This document shows positions 41,646 to 50,045 of a stretch of 50,045 nucleotides of DNA, piece by piece. Position 1 is the first letter of the stretch; every line of letters begins with the position of its first letter. The notes beneath the pieces are model-generated. The model was not told where the DNA came from, ran no database searches, and saw only the letters and a program-made list of their open reading frames with translations. The stretch lies in NCBI GenBank assembly GCA_030837965.1, contig JAUTXP010000042.1, positions 1 to 50,045 of the forward strand, given 5' to 3'. The stretch is from Acidimicrobiaceae bacterium. Lineage in GTDB: Bacteria > Actinomycetota > Acidimicrobiia > Acidimicrobiales > JAUTXP01. Made by a program: the position numbers and the translations under genes.

Positions 41646-42539
41646 TCACGTGACAAACAGTTGAAGCGTCTGGGCGACGAAGCCGCCGACGAGGACGACC
41701 ATGACGCCGAGCAACATGAGGCCGACCGGGAGCGAGAGCAGCACGCCCTTCCGCGCCTGAGCGGTCTCCGCTGCATGCAGCCGGTCGTCCTGGATGCCGC
41801 GGGCGCTGGCGGCCAGGACGCCGAGAATCGGTGCGCCCTGCTCCTTGGCCACCGCGAGCGCGTCGGCGAGCTGTTCCGCCTGCGGGACCCCGTACCTCAC
41901 GCCTACGGCGAGGAGCGCGTGCAGGGCCGAGCGGCCGTGCTGCTCTGCGAGCGCGCTGCGGAGGGTGTCGTGGCCCCAGCCGTCGCCGAACATGCTGGCC
42001 CGGGGGATCGCCGTGTCGATGCCGGCGCCCCCCGCGACCGCGATGCGCCCCAGGCGCGCAACGAAGCCGATCGCCGCGGTCAGGTCGTCGCGCCGGCGGC
42101 GCGCCAGTCGGCGGAGCCGAAGGTCCGGCAACATGTGCCCCGCGGTCGCGGCTGCGGCGCAGGAAGCGAAAAGGCCGCGCGCCGAAAACCCGCCCGCGCC
42201 TGCGGCGAGGAGCCCCAGACGCGGGGCGACGACGATTGCGGGCCCGAGCACCGCGAGCGCCAGCTGTGCCCCGAAGTGCTCGTTCGGGCTCATCTCCGCG
42301 AGGGCCAGGTCGCCGAGGCGTTTGGCCGAGGGCTTGCCGACCCCGAACTGCGAAAGCGCCGTGGCGGCCCGGGTGCCCAGCTCGAGCTCGACCCGACGCA
42401 GTCGGTCTCTAGGGACGACGTCGTCGGCGGCCCAGTCGCCACCGTCTCCACTCCGTAGCGGCGGCATGGCCGGGCGCCACCACCGCCAGCCGCAGATGAC
42501 CGCCGCGGTCAGCTCGGCGGCGAGCAGGGCGAGCGTCAC
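41646..42539 (-). CDS. tadC: TadC-like type II/IV secretion membrane platform protein
   Basis: A 297-residue T2SSF-domain protein. It has N-terminal helices, a cytoplasmic region (RRDDLTAAIGFVARLGRIAV, GVRYGVPQAEQLADALAVAK) and two C-terminal membrane helices (LLSLPVGLMLLGVMVVLVGG). In Tad systems TadB and TadC form the inner-membrane platform driven by TadA. GTG at 42539 overlaps the tadB stop (GTGA). The pilin gene follows after 21 bp. Confidence 0.87.
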   Translation of the reverse strand: MTLALLAAELTAAVICGWRWWRPAMPPLRSGDGGDWAADDVVPRDRLRRVELELGTRAATALSQFGVGKPSAKRLGDLALAEMSPNEHFGAQLALAVLGPAIVVAPRLGLLAAGAGGFSARGLFASCAAAATAGHMLPDLRLRRLARRRRDDLTAAIGFVARLGRIAVAGGAGIDTAIPRASMFGDGWGHDTLRSALAEQHGRSALHALLAVGVRYGVPQAEQLADALAVAKEQGAPILGVLAASARGIQDDRLHAAETAQARKGVLLSLPVGLMLLGVMVVLVGGFVAQTLQLFVT

Positions 42540-43384
42540 GGCACAAGCTCCGGCGCGATGTGACGGTGGGGCCGCGGCGGCTTGTCCATCCTGGCCATGC
42601 CGCGTTGGCCTGCGACGAAGAGCCCGCCGCCCACCGCTAGAACGACCTGGCCAAGCGGCCCGCTCAGCGCCAGGATCATGTCCCGGTTCCACCAGGCCAG
42701 GACGCCGAACGACATCGCCGAGATCAGCGCGACAAGGCGCGCGCTCCAGCGGTCCTCGGTCCGATTCGTATCGCTCCGCTGACGGGACTCGGCGGCCTGC
42801 TGGCAGTCGCTGGCGAGCTCGGCCAGCGCGCCGGCGACGTCGCCGGCATGCCCGGAAGACACGAGGCACATGGCGCCGACGAGGACGTCGACCTCCTCGT
42901 CGCACAGCAGGTCCGCGAACTCCCGAGCGGCCGCGGCAAAGCTGCGCCCGCCTTCGAGAGACGACGCGAAGTGCACGGCGTCGCGCTGGATGGAGGCAGG
43001 GGCCCGGCGCGCGGTGCTCATCACCGCGTTCCTGAGGCCCTGGCCGGCGACCGTCTGCTCCGAGAGCATGCGGGCCCACGCCGCTACCGCCTTGGTCTTG
43101 TCCACTGACCGGCTCCACAGCCTCGCGCCCTTGAAGTAGTCGGGCACGCCGCCGAGCAGGACGGTGGTGAGCACGCCCAGAACGATCACCCCGCTCGCGA
43201 CGGCGAGCGCGGCGCCAATCGCCGACGCGGCGGCCCACACGGCCAGGGATGTGCCGGAAGGCGCGCGTGCCCGCCACGCGAGAAGCCGACTCGAGTCCGG
43301 CTGCGACCCGGAGAGCCACGCCGCCCCGGCGAGGAATGCAGCGGCAAGGAGCAGCGCCGCGGCGGGGACCAGGAGCGTGCTCAT
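42536..43384 (-). CDS. tadB: TadB-like type II/IV secretion membrane platform protein
   Basis: A 282-residue T2SSF-domain protein. Two or three N-terminal membrane helices are followed by the cytoplasmic four-helix domain (WARMLSEQTVAGQGLRNAVM, FADLLCDEEVDVLVGAM, SGHAGDVAGALAELASDCQQ) and paired C-terminal helices (FGVLAWWNRDMILALSG, GQVVLAVGGGLFVAGQRGM). ATG at 43384 overlaps the tadA stop (ATGA). It forms the platform with TadC. Confidence 0.88.
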   Translation of the reverse strand: MSTLLVPAAALLLAAAFLAGAAWLSGSQPDSSRLLAWRARAPSGTSLAVWAAASAIGAALAVASGVIVLGVLTTVLLGGVPDYFKGARLWSRSVDKTKAVAAWARMLSEQTVAGQGLRNAVMSTARRAPASIQRDAVHFASSLEGGRSFAAAAREFADLLCDEEVDVLVGAMCLVSSGHAGDVAGALAELASDCQQAAESRQRSDTNRTEDRWSARLVALISAMSFGVLAWWNRDMILALSGPLGQVVLAVGGGLFVAGQRGMARMDKPPRPHRHIAPELVP

Positions 43385-44706
43385 GCGGCCTCGTCCGCCG
43401 CGGCGTAGCCCGCCCGGCGAAGGTCCGCGAGCAGGGCGTCGTCGAGCCCCCCCGTCGGTCCGAGCGCCCCGTCTGGTCGTCTGCCGTAGATCTCGCTGGT
43501 CAGGACGAGGTTGCCTTGGACCCCGTCCACCACCCGGATGGAGGACACGTACCGACGGTTGGCCACGCGGTCGAACTCCACATGGACCACCAGGTGGACG
43601 GCGTCGCGGATGACCCAAGCGGACTCCTCGTGGGGCCACCTCTCGGGCGCGATCGACGCGTAGCTCTGGCATTTCCTGAGGGCTGCGTCCGAGGACGTCG
43701 CGTGGATCGTGAACATCGAGCCGTCGTTGCCGAGCAGCATCGTCATCAGCGCCGGGATTATCTGAACGCCGCCACGCACCTCGCCCGTGATGACGCGGTC
43801 GGCGTTCTGGCGCTGTGCCGCCCACGCCAGCGTCGACTCGGGGATCTCGCCGCGGTCATCGCTGTTCGGCGGGCGCCGGCGGAGGGGCACCACCTGATCG
43901 TGGAGGTCGGGGAAGAACTCCAGCCGCAACTCTGCGACGTCCTCGACGGTGACGACGCGCTCGCCCCGCGGGATGGCGTTGCCGAGCGCGCGGGCGACGG
44001 TCGTCTTGCCTGCCGACGTGCCGCCCGAGACGACGATGTTCCTCTTGGCGCGGACGGCCGCAGCCAGGAAGTCCCTGGCCCACGCGTCGACCATCCCGAC
44101 CGAGAAGAGGTCGTCGAGCGTGGCCAGCGTGACGAGGTCGTGGCGGCGGATCGCGACGACGGGCCGCGGGGCCACCTCGCGAATGGCCGAGAGGCGGTCG
44201 CCGTTCGGCAGGTCCATCTCGAGGATCGGGTGGGCGAAGTCCCACAGGTACTCGTGCGTGCCCGACTCGCGCGCCCGGCGCTCGACCCATGCGACGAGGT
44301 CTCGGTCCGCCTCGAACAAGGCGGGAACCCGCTCTCGCGCGCCGTCGACATAGGTCACCCACACGGCGTCGCAGCCGATGAGGTTGATCTCCGACACTCC
44401 GGAGCCGGGGTCGAGGAACGGCTGCAGCGGCCCGTATGAGAAGAGGCGGTCCGTCACGGCGAGGGCGATGTGCAGCTCCGCCTCGTTGCCGAGCGGGGGG
44501 GCGCCCCTGTCGATGCGTCGGCGCTCCTCGATGTCGAACTGCCGCTGCAGCTCGCTGTCGGCCAGCGCCCTGAGGTCCTCCGGCCGAATGCCCCTCTCGT
44601 GGCGGAGACGCGCCCCGATCCGCGCCTGCAGGTCCTGGGCGAACCGGTCTACGTCGGCTGGCGCTGCGCCGAACCCGGCGGACGGAGTCTCCAACGGAGC
44701 GGTCAT
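43381..44706 (-). CDS. tadA: TadA/CpaF-type secretion ATPase
   Basis: A 441-residue type II/IV secretion ATPase that powers pilus assembly. Seen: the N-terminal domain (FSYGPLQPFLDPGSGVSEIN), Walker A VVSGGTSAGKTTVARAL around residues 225-240, an Asp box (VTVEDVAELRL), the Walker B/His region NADRVITGEVRGG and MFTIHATSSDAALRK. All are intact, so it should be active. Its ATG at 44706 shares one base with the TGA of the TadZ-like gene (TGATG). Confidence 0.95.
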   Translation of the reverse strand: MTAPLETPSAGFGAAPADVDRFAQDLQARIGARLRHERGIRPEDLRALADSELQRQFDIEERRRIDRGAPPLGNEAELHIALAVTDRLFSYGPLQPFLDPGSGVSEINLIGCDAVWVTYVDGARERVPALFEADRDLVAWVERRARESGTHEYLWDFAHPILEMDLPNGDRLSAIREVAPRPVVAIRRHDLVTLATLDDLFSVGMVDAWARDFLAAAVRAKRNIVVSGGTSAGKTTVARALGNAIPRGERVVTVEDVAELRLEFFPDLHDQVVPLRRRPPNSDDRGEIPESTLAWAAQRQNADRVITGEVRGGVQIIPALMTMLLGNDGSMFTIHATSSDAALRKCQSYASIAPERWPHEESAWVIRDAVHLVVHVEFDRVANRRYVSSIRVVDGVQGNLVLTSEIYGRRPDGALGPTGGLDDALLADLRRAGYAAADEAA

Positions 44707-45485
44707 CAGGCCGTCACCCCGTCCAGCCGTTCGTCTCGGGGTGACGCCGCCGTATGGCGGTCGCACAAATGCTGCGCCGCCGCCCGCGCCGACCGGACGA
44801 GATAGGAGCGGTCGAGCCACCACGCCTCGAAGCCCACGCGAGCGGCCCCCCTCCGGTCGTCGCCGAGGACGGCCGCGACCGGCAGCCGCAGCGTTTGCGC
44901 CGCGTGGCTCGCGTCGTAGTAGCGGTCGTTCGCAGTGTGGGCGCGTGGAGACCGGACTCCTGGCTCGCCTACGAGAAGCAACTCGACGGCCGCCGCCCCG
45001 ACAACCGCCGCGGCTGCATCGGACTGCACCCGGGAGAGCTCCAGGTGCGTCGACCTCGTGACGAGTTGGGCGCTGTCAGCGCCCTGGACGATCGGCAGCG
45101 CTGGTGAGCCCGGCCACAGCCGGCCACAGTCGATGAGTACGTCTCCGGGCAGCTCCCCGAGCGCGCCGACCAGCTCGAGGCCGAGACGGGTCAGCGCGGC
45201 GACGACCGACCGTCCCGAGGTCGGCGCGGCGAGTACCAGCACGTCTCCCGCACGCTGGAGCTGCTGCTCGACGAGGGCGGAGGACAACGGCTGCGCGCGC
45301 ACTTGCGCCGCCAGCTGGGCGAGCCCCGGCTTCGGCTCGAGGCCGAGGCGCTGCCCGAGCATGCCGCCTGACGGGGCGCAGTCGACCACCGTGACCCTCC
45401 GGCCTGCCGGCCACACATGGGCGAGCGCGAGGACCGACGTCGTCACTCCCGGTGAGACGAGCGAGCAGAAGGCGAACGTCGTCAC
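44706..45485 (-). CDS. TadZ/CpaE-like MinD-family protein with degenerate P-loop
   Basis: A 259-residue ParA/MinD-fold protein that in Tad systems positions the machine at the membrane. The fold is seen in FAFCSLVSPGVTTSVLALAH, VTVVDCAPSGGMLGQRLGLE, DVLIDCGRLWPG and SAQLVTRSTHLELSRVQ. The Walker A position reads SPGVTTS and lacks the signature and catalytic lysines, so ATP binding may be lost or altered, a recurrent feature in this subfamily. GTG at 45485 overlaps the SAF gene stop. It is immediately upstream of tadA. Confidence 0.83.
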   Translation of the reverse strand: MTTFAFCSLVSPGVTTSVLALAHVWPAGRRVTVVDCAPSGGMLGQRLGLEPKPGLAQLAAQVRAQPLSSALVEQQLQRAGDVLVLAAPTSGRSVVAALTRLGLELVGALGELPGDVLIDCGRLWPGSPALPIVQGADSAQLVTRSTHLELSRVQSDAAAAVVGAAAVELLLVGEPGVRSPRAHTANDRYYDASHAAQTLRLPVAAVLGDDRRGAARVGFEAWWLDRSYLVRSARAAAQHLCDRHTAASPRDERLDGVTA

Positions 45486-46219
45486 TCGCCCCGCCCTAAC
45501 AGCACCACCGCTACCCGGCCCTCCGCGCTCGCCGCCGCGACCGCGGTGCCCGCCGCGACGGACCTGTCCGGGGCTTCCGCCGTTGCTGCGGTGACAACCT
45601 GCGCTTCGGCCTCGGGGACGCTCACCGACAGCACGGTCCGCTCCGACAACGTCGAGACCTTGGTGAGGTCTACAACGATGCCGTCGTTGGTGAGGACGAC
45701 CGGCTCGCCGTCCTGGCGGCCGATGCCGCCCGCCGTCTTGACCAGCCGGACTCGGTCGCCCACCTGCACTCGGCCCGGCAGCCGGTCGCCCGAGAGGGTG
45801 ACGGGGACGACCACCCGACCCGCCCCGGCCGCGGCCCCTTCGATCCAGTCCGACCGCATGAGAAGGTCCCCGGCTCGGAGGGACCGCGCCGCCCGCTTGC
45901 CAAGCACCCTGCCCCGGTCGGCCGCGTCCACGATGTTGACCGTGCCGTCGACAGCGGCGTCGACGCGAAGGAGGTCTTCGTCCCGGATGATCGCCCCCGC
46001 CGGCACCGGGCGAGCGAGGGACAGGTATGGCGCCCGAGCGCGAGCGTCCTGCCACGCGGCGTGCAGGGTTACGAAGAAGAGCACCAGCAGCAGCAGAGCG
46101 ATCATGCCCAGGAGCGCGGACCGCTGCGGCCTCGCCCTCAGCCTGCCCCTGCGTCGCGGAAGGGCCGCACCCGAACCGAAAGCCGACCCGTTAGGCCGTG
46201 CGTGGACCTTCGCCTCCAT
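45482..46219 (-). CDS. SAF-domain protein, CpaB/RcpC-like
   Basis: A 245-residue bitopic protein: basic N-terminus, one membrane helix (about residues 35-55), and an extracytoplasmic SAF domain (RPVPAGAIIRDEDLLRVDAA; GKRAARSLRAGDLLMRSD). A beta-rich region follows (PVTLSGDRLPGRVQVGDRVR and VLSVSVPEAEAQVVTAATAE). CpaB/RcpC proteins contribute to the outer part of Tad pili. The ATG at 46219 follows AGGGGG at good spacing; a TTG at 46237 overlapping the previous stop is the alternative. Confidence 0.88.
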   Translation of the reverse strand: MEAKVHARPNGSAFGSGAALPRRRGRLRARPQRSALLGMIALLLLVLFFVTLHAAWQDARARAPYLSLARPVPAGAIIRDEDLLRVDAAVDGTVNIVDAADRGRVLGKRAARSLRAGDLLMRSDWIEGAAAGAGRVVVPVTLSGDRLPGRVQVGDRVRLVKTAGGIGRQDGEPVVLTNDGIVVDLTKVSTLSERTVLSVSVPEAEAQVVTAATAEAPDRSVAAGTAVAAASAEGRVAVVLLGRGE

Positions 46220-46233
46220 CAGAAGCTTCCCCC

Positions 46234-47067
46234 TCAAGAATCGGAGCCGCTTCGGGCCTGGGCCTCACCGACGCGCATCGCTCTCGTCGTCGACTGCTGC
46301 ATGCCGGGGAGCGACCCGCCGCCGGGCGCGCCGGTGATCGTCCACGAGACGGCCCACTGCAGGGTGGCTGTGACGTGGAACGCGCCGTCGGCCTCTCGGG
46401 CCGACGACCGCGGCCAGCCGTAGGCGCACGGCGGCTGCTCGTCTCCGGGCCGGGCGCCGTCGTAGGTCGAACCGGGCCCGTCGCACACGACGGTGTCGCC
46501 GGTCCCCATTTCCCACACCACGCGCCGGGGCTCCGCCCTCACTGTGACCGACACGCCAGGGACCGCCGCGGTCGACGTCAACGTCTCCCAGCCACCGGCG
46601 ACCGACAGCCACGACTCGAGGTTGACCAGCTGGAGTTTGTCCGCGGGCGGGCTCGTCTCGATTGTGGGCTTCGGCAGGCCCAGGTGCGCGAGCGCTTGCT
46701 GTCGGAGTGCCTCGGGGCTCGGGTCGGGCACGAACACGAGCGGGTTGGAGCTCAAAAGGGCGCCTTCCCCGCTCCCGTTGCAGACCTTGTAGAACCATGC
46801 GCCGGTCCCGTCTGCGACCCCCAACAGTTGCCCGCCGATGTCGTAGACCTCGCTCCCGACCGGAATGTCGACGCGCAAGAGCCAGCAGTCGGTCTCCGAC
46901 GACTCGCGGCGGGAGCGCTCGCCGCCGCCTCGGCCGTCGTCGCGGTGCGCCCCGGAGTCGCAGTCGGACTCTCCGCAATGCGCGAATCCGCCGCGGTTGG
47001 CTGCCGCCGGCGGGCAGATGACGGCGCTGGCGCCGGTCGCCAGGCAGAGCGCTGAGAGGCACGCCAT
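46234..47067 (-). CDS. Secreted protein of the Tad operon, unknown
   Basis: A 277-residue protein with a short signal-like N-terminus (LSALCLATGASAVICPPAAA) and a long polar region with many Cys, Asp and Ser. It shows a beta-rich middle (LLRVDIPVGSEVYDIGGQLL, GAWFYKVCNGSGEGALL) and a Pro-rich region PDPSPEALRQQALAHLGLPK. It ends in FHVTATLQWAVSWTITGAPG. No domain recognised; its extracytoplasmic location and position between a lipoprotein and the SAF protein suggest a surface or secretion accessory. ATG at 47067 shares one base with the upstream TGA. Confidence 0.8.
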   Translation of the reverse strand: MACLSALCLATGASAVICPPAAANRGGFAHCGESDCDSGAHRDDGRGGGERSRRESSETDCWLLRVDIPVGSEVYDIGGQLLGVADGTGAWFYKVCNGSGEGALLSSNPLVFVPDPSPEALRQQALAHLGLPKPTIETSPPADKLQLVNLESWLSVAGGWETLTSTAAVPGVSVTVRAEPRRVVWEMGTGDTVVCDGPGSTYDGARPGDEQPPCAYGWPRSSAREADGAFHVTATLQWAVSWTITGAPGGGSLPGMQQSTTRAMRVGEAQARSGSDS

Positions 47068-47741
47068 CAGACGGTGCACGGCCCGCCGTCCTTCGCGTCC
47101 TCGATCTTCCAGGCGCCGTCGACCAGGACGAGCGACACGATGTTGAGGCTCCGCGACCCGCTCGCGTCGTCCAGCACGCGGCCGTCGTCGTCGTCGTACA
47201 CCACGCCCTGGTCGTTCATGCAGTCGCGCACGACCGCCTTGGTCCCCGTGACCACGACGTCGGGCTCCGGGTCGTGCTGGACGGGCGGCCCCCGGAAGAA
47301 CACCCCGAGCGGCCGGTACTTGCTGAAGGCGCTGAGCTGCGTGTTGTACTGCGCGCCCGTGAGGCACCCCCCGAGGCGTGCGTCGAAGTCGGCGCGCGTG
47401 AAGGACCGAGTCTTCTCGGTGCCGAAGTCGATGTAGGCCTGCCAGCACCGCACGTACGCGTCCAGGACAGCGGTCTGATCCGATGTCAGGACGCTGGTCG
47501 AGATGGTCGTCGAGCTCGTCGCCACGGTCGTCGTCGGCTTCGACTCTGACCGGGACTCCGGGCCGCCGCGGCAGCTCCCCGCAACGAAGGCCATGGCCAC
47601 GACCGCCGCCGCCGTCGCTGTGCGCCAGCGGCGTCGACCCCGGCGCGGGGCGCAAGGGTCGACCCGGCGGACCAACCTGCCGGGCCTCGGCCTGAGGGCG
47701 GAGGCACCCGCCAAAGCCTCGAACGCTGAGCATGTCGACAT
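47067..47741 (-). CDS. Putative lipoprotein, first gene of Tad operon
   Basis: A 224-residue protein. A basic, unusually long N-terminal region precedes a hydrophobic stretch AAAVVAMAFVAGSC that ends in a lipobox-like VAGSC, then a Thr/Ser-rich linker. The mature domain (DAYVRCWQAYIDFGTEKTRS, CLTGAQYNTQLSAFSKYRPL, and a final SLVLVDGAWKIEDAKDG) looks like a small alpha+beta NTF2/Mce-lipoprotein-type fold common in actinobacterial exported proteins. ATG at 47741 follows AGGAGA. If a later start is used the signal would be of normal length. Confidence 0.78.
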   Translation of the reverse strand: MSTCSAFEALAGASALRPRPGRLVRRVDPCAPRRGRRRWRTATAAAVVAMAFVAGSCRGGPESRSESKPTTTVATSSTTISTSVLTSDQTAVLDAYVRCWQAYIDFGTEKTRSFTRADFDARLGGCLTGAQYNTQLSAFSKYRPLGVFFRGPPVQHDPEPDVVVTGTKAVVRDCMNDQGVVYDDDDGRVLDDASGSRSLNIVSLVLVDGAWKIEDAKDGGPCTV

Positions 47742-48135
47742 TGGGTCTCCTGGGACGAGTGATTGCGGGCTCAGGAGACCAGAGGCGCCGTCACAGAAGT
47801 CTGACAAAAGAGCAACAGACGGGGCCCAATGCGCCCGGCCCGAGGGTGAGGGGCTCGGCGGGACCCCCGGTGACCAGCGCAAACACCGCCTACCGCCGCC
47901 GCGGCGCCCGCAGAAAAAAATCTTGCAGGGACGGCCACGGCCGGCCCGTCACCAGCCTCGCGGGCGTCGACGCGACGGCCGGTGTCGCGCTTCTGTCGCG
48001 CTTTGGTGCGTCTTATAGGGGCGAGTCACCGAGTGCGGTGGCATCAAGCGGCCGATGCAACACGGTCGATGGCGGGGCCAGCTGGGCCGCACGCACCGCT
48101 CAGTCGCGTGCGCGAATGCGCGCCGCGGACGCGCG
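47742..48135. other. Intergenic region upstream of the Tad operon
   Basis: About 390 bp without a credible gene. It should hold the Tad operon promoter. On the minus strand, a TATAAG box lies at about 48013-48018. A run of seven T (minus strand, about 47917-47923) follows the GC-rich inverted sequence GACGG...CCGTC at 47930-47950 and may terminate the upstream BTAD gene. No clear -35/-10 pair was found immediately before 47741. Confidence 0.4.
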
Positions 48136-50045
48136 CTATTGCTCCGCTACGAAGGATCTGGCGGCTTCGCTCGGCTCGACGCCGAGGTCGGCCATGCGTC
48201 GCTCGAGCATCCGGTACGTCGTCCGTACGCCATTCGCGCGGCCAAGGCCAGCCTGGAGCTCCATCAGGCGGAGGTAGCCATCCTCATCATCCGGGTCGGC
48301 TTCGATGACGCGCTGGGCGGCGCGTATCGCGCCGTCGGCGTCTCCCTCTGCTAGCCGCCGCGTCGCCAGCGCGCCGAAGCGCTCAACGAGCTGGCGCTGC
48401 ACCCGCAGCCGGATGGGCTCGGCCCAGGAGAAGTCCTCGCCGGCCGCAATGGGAGCAGTGAGCGCGCCTACGTCGCTGTCGTCGGGGCCAGCCGCATTGA
48501 AGCGCCACAGGTCCACACCGACGAGCTCCTCGTCCAGCCGGTAACGGCCGTTGACGCGGGAGACGATCTCAGCGCTTTCAGGCAGCCCCGCGGCGTTCCG
48601 AAGGGTGGTGCGCAGGTTGCTGGTCACGGTGCGGAAATTCGCCCTCGCCCGCTCGGCGTCCGACCCGGGGAACAGCGCCTCGGTTGCCTGATCGAGCGTG
48701 AGGCCCTCCGGGTGCGCGGCCAGCAGTGCCAGCAGCTCGCGCGCCCTCGCCCGCCACCCCGCCACCTCTCGCCCGCGCGCGGTCACCTGCAGCGGCCCTA
48801 GCAGGCGGACCTCGATGAGCCGGTCGTCGCCCCGGGGCTGCGCACCCGACGTGCTGCTGGCCGAGTCCGGTGGCGGCGGCGCGGTGGAACGGGCGGGAGG
48901 GTCGAGGCGCACGGTCTGGCCGTCGATCTCGGGGTACCAATCGCAGGCGACGGTGCCGTCAGCCGCTATGCGTGCCGTCCACCCCAGATCCGACTCGTCT
49001 CCCACGACCACGACTTGAACGAGTTGGAACAGGTAGTTCCCCGGCCCGTCGGCGCCGACCCCGGTTAGCTCGCGCCGCAGAGCAGGGGCCAGCGGCGGTG
49101 AGAAAACGAGGACCAGGTGGAGCCGCGCTCGCTCCCCGCCCGACGCATGGTGGTCTTGAACGGCCCTGGAGTGCCGCGCCTGCACCTCGGCGACGAGGGC
49201 GCGCTCATCGTGCACGACCACCAGCCCTGGGTCGTCCGCGGCCTCGGGCGCGACTATGCCCTCGACTCCGTCGCTCGCCAGCACCACAACGGTGTGCTCC
49301 GTCGGGGGCGCCGGGTGGACCTGCGGCGTTGGCCCGCCCTCCGCCAGGACATCCGACAGGCACGACCGAGCCGCAGCAACCGCGCCGGGGCCACCCCAAG
49401 CAATCTCGGGGTGCCGGGCGAACATCCACGCGAGGTGGGGCGTGCCGACGCCGCGCTGCGGTGCGGTTGCGGCCGCCTCCTGGCATTGCAGCGCGGCGAG
49501 AGCGAGTTGCGTCGCCGCCTCCTCCGCACTGGCGAGTCGGATCTGGCCGGCGGTCGAGGGGTCGGCGCCCGCGACGGGGACCGCCCACCCCTCCTCGTCG
49601 ACCTCGACGGAGACGCCCGGGCCGGTGCCGCCGAGGAACAGCGCCTCCACCGAGTGGTACGGCGATCGCGAGCGCAGCACCTCGGCGAGCTCGTCCGCGC
49701 CGATCCGCGGCTCCGGAACCGGCGCGAACACGGTGACCGCGTGGACGCGGCGGGGTTGCTCCCCCTCGATGAGGGCCTGCAGCAGCGGCGCCTGCACGGC
49801 CCGGACCTCGGCGGCGGCGGCCTCCGAGGTCGCCACCACCCGCAACCAGGGCAGCGGCTGCGGGAGGCTGACCGGCAGCAAGCCCTCCAGGGCAAGGGTT
49901 GCGACGACGACGATCGTCATGTCCGTCTCGGGGTGGGCCAGCGCGGTGACCAGCCGGTCGACGAGGACGGCCCGAGCGGCGGCGACCGCTCCCGCGCCGT
50001 TCAGGCTCACCGCCCGGCCCCAACGGAGCGCGTACGCCGCGTGCC
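48136..50045 (-). CDS. BTAD-domain transcriptional regulator, 5' end beyond window
   Basis: At least 624 residues, and the frame stays open to the window edge (upstream residues read AAYALRWGRAVSLNGAGAVA), so the true start is probably outside. The N-terminal two thirds contain tandem alpha/beta repeats (DMTIVVVATLALEGLLPVSL; HTVVVLASDGVEGIV) of unknown role. From about residue 400 an OmpR-like winged helix (IEVRLLGPLQVTARGREVAG, LTLDQATEALFPGSDAERAR) is followed by a BTAD/TPR domain (EPIRLRVQRQLVERFG, AQRVIEADPDDEDGYLRLME). SARP-like regulators of this type lie upstream of actinobacterial Tad operons; it probably controls the genes below it. A GTG at 50010 is the first start inside the window. 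Confidence 0.87.
   Translation of the reverse strand, partial: HAAYALRWGRAVSLNGAGAVAAARAVLVDRLVTALAHPETDMTIVVVATLALEGLLPVSLPQPLPWLRVVATSEAAAAEVRAVQAPLLQALIEGEQPRRVHAVTVFAPVPEPRIGADELAEVLRSRSPYHSVEALFLGGTGPGVSVEVDEEGWAVPVAGADPSTAGQIRLASAEEAATQLALAALQCQEAAATAPQRGVGTPHLAWMFARHPEIAWGGPGAVAAARSCLSDVLAEGGPTPQVHPAPPTEHTVVVLASDGVEGIVAPEAADDPGLVVVHDERALVAEVQARHSRAVQDHHASGGERARLHLVLVFSPPLAPALRRELTGVGADGPGNYLFQLVQVVVVGDESDLGWTARIAADGTVACDWYPEIDGQTVRLDPPARSTAPPPPDSASSTSGAQPRGDDRLIEVRLLGPLQVTARGREVAGWRARARELLALLAAHPEGLTLDQATEALFPGSDAERARANFRTVTSNLRTTLRNAAGLPESAEIVSRVNGRYRLDEELVGVDLWRFNAAGPDDSDVGALTAPIAAGEDFSWAEPIRLRVQRQLVERFGALATRRLAEGDADGAIRAAQRVIEADPDDEDGYLRLMELQAGLGRANGVRTTYRMLERRMADLGVEPSEAARSFVAEQ

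Noticed and set aside
1-50045. CRISPR array, tRNA or rRNA genes
   Set aside because: No regularly spaced repeats and no cloverleaf or rRNA signatures were seen on either strand.

Overview
This is a gene-dense, very high-GC bacterial window. GTG and TTG starts are common, most same-strand neighbours overlap by 4 bp (NTGA), and several genes look leaderless, with a TAnnnT box about 7 nt before the start codon. The single-chain AceE E1, FCD-type GntR regulator, BTAD regulators and actinobacterial-style Tad genes point to an Actinomycetota chromosome, plausibly Acidimicrobiia. The class is inference; no rRNA or tRNA gene is visible to settle it.

Positions 1-20.7 kb look like ordinary chromosome. 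They hold a minus-strand operon (MBL hydrolase, nitroreductase, enoyl-CoA hydratase) divergent from an acyl-CoA dehydrogenase and a peptide-type substrate-binding lipoprotein. These are followed by RpiB, small membrane proteins, an unexplained promoter-to-terminator transcript with no convincing ORF (about 7692-7905), an amidohydrolase coupled to a tiny Cys-rich protein, an alpha/beta hydrolase, thiS-thiE, a membrane-anchored propeller-like protein, an HhH-GPD protein and aceE. Divergent from aceE is an operon of an RNase HI-SLOG fusion with hyuA and hyuB.

Positions 20.7-37.1 kb look like an accessory, defence-rich island. A 1262-residue protein of a large, uncharacterised type follows hyuB and is itself followed by a frameshifted second copy of the hyuB 3' end, a scar of DNA acquisition. 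Next come a small secreted peptide with a structured leader, an orphan membrane-anchored ligand-binding protein coupled to a GntR regulator with two GTATAC operator candidates, and a complete MutL/MORC-type restriction-modification module. That module has a GHKL ATPase, a DUF4420-type PD-(D/E)XK nuclease and a Z1 ATPase on one strand, divergent from a C5 cytosine methyltransferase and Vsr. It resembles the MZA defence family but has no recognisable AIPR gene. A helical protein and a kinase pseudogene with three frameshifts close the island.

Positions 37.1-50.0 kb carry a tightly overlapped minus-strand Tad/Flp-type pilus or secretion operon: lipoprotein, secreted protein, SAF/CpaB, TadZ-like, TadA, TadB, TadC, a pilin-like peptide, three TadE/G-like pseudopilins and a large membrane LysM-like/BTAD protein. 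Upstream is a second BTAD regulator that runs off the window end.
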